13,027 bases of DNA from an uncultured Oscillospiraceae bacterium (GTDB taxonomy: Bacteria; Bacillota_A; Clostridia; Oscillospirales; Oscillospiraceae), in assembly GCA_900769845.1 (NCBI GenBank), contig CAAGIF010000202.1, positions 1 through 13,027 of the forward strand, in the 5' to 3' direction. The notes beneath the pieces are model-generated. The model was not told the origin of the DNA. It saw only the letters and a list, made by a program, of their open reading frames with translations, and ran no database searches. Both the position numbers and the translations under genes were made by a program. The number at the start of each line of letters is the position of its first letter. Positions within the stretch are counted from its first letter, which is position 1. Shown here one piece after another: positions 6,837 through 12,040 of the stretch.

Positions 6837-7775
6837 ATGGACACCATTGAACAGCAGATCGAACAGGTGGTAGATCATATTCTGAAGGATTATCAAGGGG
6901 GCCGGGATATTGACCGGATGGATCCTCTGCGCCATCCGGACAAAGCGGTGATCACAGACATGATCCAAAAGCTGCTGCGGATCGTTTACCCCGGCTACTC
7001 CCGGGAGAAGTCCTACCGGATCTATAACGCCAAGCATAACCTTTCCATGCTTATTGAAGATGTGATGTTTAACCTGAACCGGCAGATTCTTCTGGTTCTG
7101 CAGGCCCAGGGAGAAGAGAATCCCCAGGATCGGGCGCAGGACATCTGCCTGAAGTTTTTTGAGGAGATTCCCCGGGTTCGGGCTTTGGCCCAGACCGATG
7201 TCCAGGCGGCTTACGACGGTGATCCTGCTGCTGCCAGCAAGGATGAGATCATTTTCTGCTATCCCGGTCTGTTTGCCATTACGGTGTACCGTCTGGCAAA
7301 TGTATTGTACCGTCTGGGACTTCCCATGCTTCCCCGGATCATGACCGAGCATGCCCATTCGGTAACGGGTATTGATATCCACCCCGGCGCCACCATTGGA
7401 GAGTACTTTTTCATTGACCATGGCACGGGCATCGTCATCGGCGAGACCACCGTGATCGGCGATCATGTAAAGATCTACCAGGGTGTCACCCTGGGCGGTC
7501 TGACCACCCGGGGCGGTCAAAGCCTGCGGGGACAGAAGCGGCATCCTACCATTGAAGACAATGTAACCATCTATGCCGGCGCATCGGTATTGGGCGGCGA
7601 AACGGTGATCGGCAGGGATTCTGTCATCGGCTCCAACGCCTTCATTACCCGCTCCATTGCCCCCTGCACCACCGTGAGCATCAAGAATCAGGAATTGCAG
7701 TACAAATCCAGAAACTGCACCGACTGCCAGCAGGCGCGGGAGCTTTTCTGGGCAGAGCAGTCCCCAACGGAATAA
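6837..7775 (+). CDS. cysE: Serine O-acetyltransferase
   Basis: The enzyme transfers acetyl from acetyl-CoA to L-serine, giving O-acetylserine for CysK. The 312-residue protein has a helical N-terminal domain (about 1-170) and a left-handed beta-helix of hexapeptide repeats (about 178-270: IHPGATIG, IVIGETTVIG, VTIYAGASVLGG, VIGSNAFI). His182 and His195 sit in the conserved DIHPGA and DHGTGIVIGE segments. It is longer than E. coli CysE (273) and has a C-terminal tail with CTDCQQARELFW (294-305) ending in SPTE, not the terminal Ile that plugs the CysK active site in the classical cysteine synthase complex. I chose the ATG at 6837 because AGGGGG (6824-6829) is seven bases upstream. A GTG at 6831 is in frame but too close to that site. 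It is divergent from cysK. Confidence 0.93.
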   Translation: MDTIEQQIEQVVDHILKDYQGGRDIDRMDPLRHPDKAVITDMIQKLLRIVYPGYSREKSYRIYNAKHNLSMLIEDVMFNLNRQILLVLQAQGEENPQDRAQDICLKFFEEIPRVRALAQTDVQAAYDGDPAAASKDEIIFCYPGLFAITVYRLANVLYRLGLPMLPRIMTEHAHSVTGIDIHPGATIGEYFFIDHGTGIVIGETTVIGDHVKIYQGVTLGGLTTRGGQSLRGQKRHPTIEDNVTIYAGASVLGGETVIGRDSVIGSNAFITRSIAPCTTVSIKNQELQYKSRNCTDCQQARELFWAEQSPTE

Positions 7776-7861
7776 AAACATTCCCGGCTCATTTCTGTGA
7801 TAGAAAAAAGGCGTTGCATTGCAGGGTGGGGGGTTGCTCCCGCTGCCGAAATCAAATAAAC

Positions 7862-7893
7862 TACCGCAGCACCAAATTAATGGTGCTGCGGTA
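7862..7893 (-). terminator. Long hairpin, possible terminator of the island genes
   Basis: A perfect 13-bp stem (TACCGCAGCACCA 7862-7874 with TGGTGCTGCGGTA 7881-7893) and an AATTAA loop. The minus-strand tail AGTTTATTTGATTT is moderately T-rich and the plus-strand side is not, so it best fits termination of minus-strand transcription from the island genes. It could instead be part of the adjacent repeat element. Confidence 0.55.
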
Positions 7894-7898
7894 AAATG

Positions 7899-8127
7899 TT
7901 AGACCAATTGGAATTTGGCGGGGATGCCCCCGCGGGCAATGCGTGCCTGGTGCAGTGCGCTTCGTTACTTCCCTGACCCGCTCGATATCGTTACTGCAAA
8001 AGCATTAGACAAATTGGAATTTGGCGGCCAGTGGCCGCTGACAATGCGTGCTTGGTGCGGTGCGTTTCGTTACTGCCCAAACCCGCTCGGTATCGTTACT
8101 GCGGAGCAGTTAGATAAATTGGAATTT
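7899..8127. repeat. Tandem repeat, 105/106-base unit, two full copies plus a partial third
   Basis: This is the main content of the otherwise gene-free 7776-8142 interval. Unit 1 is 7899-8004, unit 2 is 8005-8109, and 8110-8127 starts a third. Each unit opens with TTAGA[CT] and a core reading [CA]AATTGGAATTT, continues with AATGCGTGC, TGGTGC, TTCGTTACT and ACCCGCTCG, and ends TATCGTTACTGC. The two full units are roughly 80 percent alike by eye. Each has a 6-bp hairpin at the same place (7918-7933 and 8024-8038) whose two inner base pairs are G-C in unit 1 and C-G in unit 2. The single length difference falls in the hairpin loop. This suggests a structured, non-coding element. The family is unknown to me beyond a vague memory of similar intergenic repeats in Oscillospiraceae. 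Confidence 0.75.
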
Positions 8128-8142
8128 ATTGAATAGATGATG

Positions 8143-8328
8143 TTATCGTTTCTTAAAAAACAAAATAAATTGAGCAATCGCATTTCCTGCGCAAAGAGCT
8201 AATGTAAAGCAAGAAAGCCCTAACTGGACACCATTTGTACTATTCACTAACCCCATCAAGGAGCAAAATACCGATATCGTAAAGCAAATTGCGGCTATCA
8301 AATGAAGTCGCTTCTTTTTTGAAAACAA
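8143..8328 (-). CDS. Small two-helix membrane protein, function unknown
   Basis: The frame codes for 61 residues starting from a TTG at 8328 and opening with FSKKKRLH. Two hydrophobic stretches follow (about 9-27 and 34-57), and it ends in FFKKR. Positive charges at both ends and a short polar turn (about 28-33, NSTNGV) suggest a helical hairpin with both ends in the cytoplasm. AAGGA lies about ten bases before the TTG, and no ATG or GTG is available in frame, because a stop closes the frame about 45 bases upstream. It lies 42 bases downstream of the peptidase S51 gene on the same strand and shares its AT-rich composition, so the two may be co-transcribed. I do not recognise the family. A non-coding interpretation cannot be excluded at this size. 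Confidence 0.5.
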   Translation of the reverse strand: MFSKKKRLHLIAAICFTISVFCSLMGLVNSTNGVQLGLSCFTLALCAGNAIAQFILFFKKR

Positions 8329-8370
8329 GTCTTCCGTTTCCTTGTTTTTAAACTGACCAAAACAATACCA

Positions 8371-9108
8371 TTATACATGTTTAGTGTTTTGATTTTCGTT
8401 TATTTGTGTTATTTTGCCTTTTCTAATTAAATAGCTTTCACCATAGATTGTTGTTTGATTGTCCTTAATTACAATATAACTACCGTTATTTAATGCAATA
8501 ATATCAATTTTATGGCTATCTGGAACAACAATATCGTCAATATATCTTTTTCCACAAATAACCATTTTTTGATATTCTTCAAAGTGTGGCATTATATTGA
8601 TATTAGTTAGTCCTAACCCTTTCAAATATCTATTAAAGTTATCATCTAACACTTCTTCTTCAAGTTCTGGCGGACAATACACCACATCAGCACAATTCAT
8701 ACTTCCTGCACTTCCACCTACAATCAAGGCATTAGTGTTTTTTAATAATTCTTTTAATCCAATATCGTTAAAGAACTTGTTTTGTGTAGGCAAATGACCA
8801 CCACAAAGGAATATAAAAACTGCATTTTCAATCATTTCCTTTGCTCTGTTTTTAGTGCTAGGACATAGAAATTCATAGTAATTAAATGGTAAAGTCAACT
8901 CAAATGAGTTGCAAGCCAACTTAAAATATGCATCAGCTTTTTCCCCTTCCATTCCATTGGCAACAAATACAAAGTTGTCATATTTTTTTATGTTAGATTT
9001 TAAACAATCTAAAATTCCGTTATCATTTCCAAAGTTGTGAGCAATCTTGTTTCCTTGTTCATCTTTTTCATAGAAATCCAAATAACTTGTTAAGATTATT
9101 GTGTTCAT
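8371..9108 (-). CDS. Peptidase S51 (peptidase E / PepE-like) family protein
   Basis: The 245-residue protein matches the S51 serine peptidases, whose best-known member PepE cleaves Asp-X dipeptides in the cytoplasm. The nucleophile elbow is GGSAGS (131-136, Ser133). FLCGGHLPTQ (100-109) is the conserved strand and loop before it, and PHFEEY (174-179) supplies His175, the likely catalytic histidine. The third catalytic residue, Glu192 in Salmonella PepE, is not obvious: the ALNNGSYIV segment (205-213) has Asn where many relatives have Glu or Asp. There is no signal peptide. The ATG at 9108 has AAAAGGA about nine bases upstream. Base composition is far more AT-rich than in neighbouring housekeeping genes, which suggests horizontal acquisition. 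Related S51 proteins include cyanophycinase-like enzymes, but the length and GGSAGS context favour PepE-like. The true substrate is unknown. Confidence 0.85.
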   Translation of the reverse strand: MNTIILTSYLDFYEKDEQGNKIAHNFGNDNGILDCLKSNIKKYDNFVFVANGMEGEKADAYFKLACNSFELTLPFNYYEFLCPSTKNRAKEMIENAVFIFLCGGHLPTQNKFFNDIGLKELLKNTNALIVGGSAGSMNCADVVYCPPELEEEVLDDNFNRYLKGLGLTNINIMPHFEEYQKMVICGKRYIDDIVVPDSHKIDIIALNNGSYIVIKDNQTTIYGESYLIRKGKITQINENQNTKHV

Positions 9109-9149
9109 ATTGTTTAATCCTTTTCAAGTTTGTAGAACTGTTCCTTAAT

Positions 9150-9178
9150 ATGTTAACATACAAATGCAAAATCCGCAA
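9150..9178 (-). promoter_or_regulatory. Possible promoter of the S51 peptidase gene
   Basis: On the minus strand, TTGCGG (9173-9178), a 17-base spacer and TAACAT (9150-9155), with a TG just before the -10. The match is weak. The -10 lies inside a 12-bp palindrome, TATGTTAACATA (9149-9160), which might be an operator or chance. Confidence 0.35.
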
Positions 9179-9193
9179 TGACAATCCATCAAT

Positions 9194-9231
9194 CAGCCTG
9201 TTGGCTGACAGCTCCCTTTACACAAGGGAGC
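9194..9231. repeat. Copy of a dispersed two-hairpin intergenic repeat
   Basis: CAGCC-TGTT-GGCTG (9194-9207) is followed by GCTCCCTT-TACAC-AAGGGAGC (9211-9231), two adjacent perfect hairpins. Elements with this layout (CAGCC/GGCTG then CTCCC/GGGAG) are, from memory, common between genes in Faecalibacterium and other Oscillospiraceae. Only one copy is in this window, so dispersal cannot be shown from here. Confidence 0.5.
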
Positions 9232-9261
9232 CTTCACCCCGAGACTACAGCATAAATAAAT

Positions 9262-9295
9262 GCCTGCACAGTTCCCATGATAGGTCTGTGCAGGC
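9262..9295 (-). terminator. Terminator downstream of the M42 peptidase operon
   Basis: A perfect 10-bp stem, GCCTGCACAG (9262-9271) with CTGTGCAGGC (9286-9295), and a 14-base loop. The minus-strand tail ATTTATTTAT and the plus-strand tail TTATATTTTTT are both T-rich, so it could stop transcription both ways. It now serves the M42 operon ending at 9349. Confidence 0.75.
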
Positions 9296-9348
9296 TTATA
9301 TTTTTTATTCTCCCCTAAGGATATCGCACTTTTGAGCCGGGAATTTGC

Positions 9349-10389
9349 TTATACATTCAAATAGCCGCACAGAACCTTCAGGGTGTTGTGCACGCCGTCG
9401 ATATGGCTGCGTTCATAACCGTGGCTGGCATAAACGCCGGCGCCGATCAGACCGTGGCGGATATCGAAGCCTGCCCGGAGGGTGGCTTCTACATCGGAAC
9501 CATAACCGGGATAGATGTCCACCGCATAGTCCGCGCCGGTCTTTTTGGCAGCTTCAATGAGCTTGCCCACGACCTCGTAGCTGTAAGGACCGCCGGAATC
9601 CTTGGCGCAGATGCTGACCTGCTGTTCGGTGCATTGCAGACCGCTGCCTACGCAGCCCATATCCACAGAGATGGCCTCGGTGATGCCTGCGGGAACGGAA
9701 GCAGAGCCGCCGTGCCCCACCTCTTCATAGACGGTCACATGGGCATAGACCCGGCGCTCCGGAACAATGGCGTTATCTTTCAGATATTTGGCAAAACCCA
9801 GAAGAATACCCACGCTCAGCTTGTCATCCAGAAAACGGCTCTTGAGATAGCCGCTGGCAGTCCGGCGGGTCCGGGGTTCGAAGCAGACCATATCGCCTAC
9901 CTCAATTCCCAGCTTCCGGGTATCGGCTGCGGAGGAAACATCCTCGTCCAGTACGATCTCCATGGTGTCCCAGCTCCGCTTGGTGGCGGAGTATTCCATA
10001 TTTACATGAATGGAGGCGTTACAGAGCTGGCAGGTGCCTTCAATCACTGCGCCGCTGCGGGTGTGAATGCGGACATTTTCTGCCTCTGCATTGTTGGGAT
10101 TCATGCCGCCCAGAGAGGTCAGCCGCAGGCGGCCGTTGCCCTTGATTTCAGCGACCATAGCGCCCAAAGTGTCTGCATGGGCTTCCAGCAGCAGGGCGTT
10201 GGCTGCATCCTTGCCGCCCAAATCTACCAGCACGCCGCCCTTGACGGTGATCCGGGCATCAAAGCCCAGCGCTGCGAAGGCGTCCTGCACCCAGGCGGCA
10301 GCCCTGTCCGTATAACCGGAGGGGGAATCAATGGCAAGCAGCGCAGAAGTCTGCTCCCATGCGTAGTCAGCGTAAGTTTTCTCGATCAT
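9349..10389 (-). CDS. M42 family metallo-aminopeptidase
   Basis: M42 enzymes (glutamyl aminopeptidase/TET peptidases and FrvX/YsdC relatives) are cytosolic dimetal aminopeptidases that trim peptides, often as 12-mers. The 346-residue protein has all expected ligand positions: His71 in EAHADTLG, the LDDK aspartate (188/189), the catalytic Glu222 and ligand Glu223 in YEEVGHGG, Asp243 in SVDMG, and His323 in ASHGYERSH. The PDZ-like insert between the first His and the Asp is present (about 75-180). The ATG at 10389 follows GGGAGG and overlaps the stop of the upstream ydcF-like gene as ATGA, so the two are translationally coupled. Longer starts upstream have no ribosome site. The specificity cannot be told from the sequence. 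Confidence 0.93.
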   Translation of the reverse strand: MIEKTYADYAWEQTSALLAIDSPSGYTDRAAAWVQDAFAALGFDARITVKGGVLVDLGGKDAANALLLEAHADTLGAMVAEIKGNGRLRLTSLGGMNPNNAEAENVRIHTRSGAVIEGTCQLCNASIHVNMEYSATKRSWDTMEIVLDEDVSSAADTRKLGIEVGDMVCFEPRTRRTASGYLKSRFLDDKLSVGILLGFAKYLKDNAIVPERRVYAHVTVYEEVGHGGSASVPAGITEAISVDMGCVGSGLQCTEQQVSICAKDSGGPYSYEVVGKLIEAAKKTGADYAVDIYPGYGSDVEATLRAGFDIRHGLIGAGVYASHGYERSHIDGVHNTLKVLCGYLNV

Positions 10390-11333
10390 TCGTATTGTCC
10401 TCCCAACAGAAGATAGTGCCATACTCCGGCGACTTCCCGCATGAAATGGTTGATCCGTTGGGAGAGTCGGGAGGTTCTGGCGGGGATACCCACGGATTCC
10501 ACGCCGCAGGCGTCGGCAAACAGACTTGCCCGGAATAAATGATATTCACTGGAGATAATGCCGATTTTTTCGGGACGGATCCCGTTTTTTTCTTCAATAA
10601 GATCCAGGGAGAAATGGAGATTTTCCCAGGTGGATGTGGCTTTTTCCTCTATCCAGATGCGGTTTTCGTCGATGCCCAGCTTTAAAAGCTCGTTGTACAT
10701 GCATTGGGCCTCGGTCATGGGTTCATCTGCTCCCTTGCCACCGCTGACCACCGCGGTGACCTCCGGATGGAGAGCCATGTAATCATAGGTCGCCCGGATC
10801 CGGTCCATCAGGGAAACCGAAGGACCGTCGGGGCGAACCTTGGCTCCCAGCACCACCACATAGGCGCAGGATTCCTTGGGATCGCCGAAGCTTGCCTTAA
10901 TGATAATGGCCTCTGTGATGCCCACAATCAAAAGACCGATGCAGAGAATTGCGGTAAAAATACGCCTCAGCCTCCTCATATTCCGGGGATATTTGCGACT
11001 TAACAGATGGACGCAGTTATAAAACAGGATAATGCCGATCAAACACCAGCAGACCAGCACGGTAAAACTGTAGCCTGCCATGAAGAATGTGAAAAACACG
11101 ATCATCAGCAGCAGCGGAATCAGAATCAGCCAACGCAAAACGGCAAAGTATTTTCCGGTCTTCCAATCCACCGTCCGTTGGGCGATGGACTTCTTGGGGA
11201 ACAGGGGCTTCTTTTCCGGCTGCTTTTTGACAGAGGTCTTCTTTTTTGCCGGTGCCTTTGGGGCAGCGTTTTTTGCAGCAGCCTTCTTTATGGGCTGTTT
11301 TTTTTCTTTGGGTGCAGATTGTTTTTTACTCAT
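10386..11333 (-). CDS. YdcF/ElyC-like (DUF218) membrane protein with a Lys/Ala/Pro-rich tail
   Basis: The 315-residue protein has three parts. Residues 1-50 are a very basic Lys/Ala/Pro tail with AAAKNAAPKAPAKKK at 18-32. About 66-147 form three membrane helices (roughly 66-88, 90-111, 124-147). About 156-310 are a DUF218 domain: YVVVLGAKVRPDGPS (158-172), VVSGGKGADEPMTEAQ (195-210), IEEKATSTWENLHFS (228-242) and ISSEYHLFRA (260-269). DUF218 includes SanA, YdcF and ElyC, linked to envelope integrity and lipid-carrier metabolism. The biochemical role here is unknown. The ATG at 11333 has a perfect AGGAGG six bases upstream. It is the first gene of an operon with the M42 peptidase, overlapping by four bases. 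The basic tail may bind anionic lipid or nucleic acid, which is inference. Confidence 0.88.
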   Translation of the reverse strand: MSKKQSAPKEKKQPIKKAAAKNAAPKAPAKKKTSVKKQPEKKPLFPKKSIAQRTVDWKTGKYFAVLRWLILIPLLLMIVFFTFFMAGYSFTVLVCWCLIGIILFYNCVHLLSRKYPRNMRRLRRIFTAILCIGLLIVGITEAIIIKASFGDPKESCAYVVVLGAKVRPDGPSVSLMDRIRATYDYMALHPEVTAVVSGGKGADEPMTEAQCMYNELLKLGIDENRIWIEEKATSTWENLHFSLDLIEEKNGIRPEKIGIISSEYHLFRASLFADACGVESVGIPARTSRLSQRINHFMREVAGVWHYLLLGGQYE

Positions 11334-11386
11334 GGATTTCCTCCTGGGATCATCAGTGAAGAAAAGGTCAGATTTTATTTTTCTGC

Positions 11387-11415
11387 ATTTTATCACAAAA
11401 ACCCGGATAAAACAA
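11387..11415 (-). promoter_or_regulatory. Promoter of the ydcF-like/M42 operon
   Basis: On the minus strand, TTGTTT (11410-11415), a 17-base spacer and TAAAAT (11387-11392), with an extended TGA before the -10. The -35 box overlaps the last arm and T-run of the upstream gene's terminator. Confidence 0.6.
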
Positions 11416-11439
11416 GCCGTTCCCCGGGGGACGGCTTGT
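11408..11439 (-). terminator. Rho-independent terminator of the 2H phosphoesterase gene
   Basis: A nine-base perfect stem (ACAAGCCGT with ACGGCTTGT, 11412-11439), a loop containing CCCCGGGG, and TTTT on the minus strand. It starts 14 bases after the stop codon at 11454. Confidence 0.88.
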
Positions 11440-11453
11440 AAATTAAGGGAATC

Positions 11454-11981
11454 TTATACTTTGATCTCCCGGATCACCCGGTAAGATCCGCTTTTTCCGG
11501 TTTCGGAAATGCCAATGAGGAAAGTGTCTATGGGAAGCTCCTGCGGAAGCGGGAGTGAATCCATGTGGCGTTTGGTCTGCTCCAAAAGCTCCGGCGGGCC
11601 CATGAACAGTGTGGAGTGAAAGAGAAATTCTTTATCAAAGGGATGCTGCCGGATACTAAAATTTTGAAGCAGCTCCCGATCCAGAAGATTGTGAAGTTTC
11701 TTCAACGGGGCATTTTCCGCAAAGGAAATCCAGAGGATCCCACCCTCCCGGGCGACTTGCCTGGGGTGGACAGAAAAGGGCTGCTGCCGCCCTAACAACT
11801 CCCCGAGAAAGGATACGATGCCGTCCGCTTGCTCTACTTCAAAACTGATCTTCAAGGAAATGTGCTGTGGCAGGGTAAAGCCGGAGGTGTCCAATTGCGG
11901 AAAATGCTCCGCGCGGTAACAATGGGCGCGAAGCTCGGAGGAAAAGGACTCCGGCAATTTACATCCGATCCAGAGAAACAT
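11454..11981 (-). CDS. 2'-5' RNA ligase / 2H phosphoesterase family protein
   Basis: The 175-residue protein has the two H-x-S/T motifs of the 2H superfamily: HIS at 40-42 (in LPQHISLKISF) and HST at 122-124 (in FLFHSTLFM). The spacing and length fit the bacterial ThpR/LigT group, small cytosolic proteins with 2',3'-cyclic phosphodiesterase or 2'-5' RNA ligase activity, whose physiological role is unsettled. The first motif has Ser instead of the more common Thr, which is allowed in the superfamily. AAAGGAG lies five bases before the ATG at 11981. It follows thrS on the same strand with 59 bases between, holding a hairpin without a T-run, so co-transcription with thrS is possible. The C-terminus IREIKV resembles the strand that closes the fold in relatives. 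Confidence 0.88.
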   Translation of the reverse strand: MFLWIGCKLPESFSSELRAHCYRAEHFPQLDTSGFTLPQHISLKISFEVEQADGIVSFLGELLGRQQPFSVHPRQVAREGGILWISFAENAPLKKLHNLLDRELLQNFSIRQHPFDKEFLFHSTLFMGPPELLEQTKRHMDSLPLPQELPIDTFLIGISETGKSGSYRVIREIKV

Positions 11982-12005
11982 AGGATCTCCTTTCTTTATA
12001 GATCA

Positions 12006-12028
12006 TGCCGCCCCGGTGCGGAGCGGCA
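12006..12028 (-). terminator. Hairpin between thrS and the 2H gene, weak or partial terminator
   Basis: TGCCGC pairs with GCGGCA, then one C-A mismatch, then three more pairs around a GTG loop. No T-run follows on either strand, so it may be a processing or attenuating structure instead of a true terminator. The ribosome site of the 2H gene lies just downstream. Confidence 0.4.
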
Positions 12029-12040
12029 TAATAAGGTGTA

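Larger units (their letters stand above)
7780..9344. other. Low-GC accessory island bounded by a 12-bp inverted repeat
   Basis: ATTCCCGGCTCA (7780-7791) and its exact reverse complement (9333-9344) bracket this segment. Each arm begins four bases past the stop codon of the flanking gene: cysE ends at 7775 and the M42 gene's stop is at 9349-9351. The cargo between about 8130 and 9190 is strikingly AT-rich compared with both flanks. The simplest reading is foreign DNA inserted into the loop of an older bidirectional terminator. No transposase or integrase is present and I see no clear target-site duplication. Confidence 0.45.

Noticed and set aside
6597..7781. A 394-codon minus-strand frame opposite cysE
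   Set aside because: It overlaps the cysK start, the promoter pair and all of cysE. Its product has no recognisable motifs.
7899..8127. CRISPR array
   Set aside because: The units are about 105 bases, nearly identical along their length with no variable spacers, and only a little over two copies exist.
7915..8136. A 73-residue open frame across the tandem repeat
   Set aside because: It starts at a TTG inside the repeat with no ribosome site. The two units differ by one base, so the repeat's opening part is read in different frames in each copy. The compensated hairpin fits a non-coding role better.
9149..9160. 12-bp palindrome TATGTTAACATA as a firm operator
   Set aside because: Short AT-rich palindromes are common in such DNA. 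It overlaps a weak promoter guess only, so it is mentioned under the promoter and not claimed.
9388..10416. A 342-codon plus-strand frame opposite the M42 peptidase gene
   Set aside because: The minus strand has every M42 metal-ligand motif and a proper ribosome site, so the opposite frame is a composition artefact.
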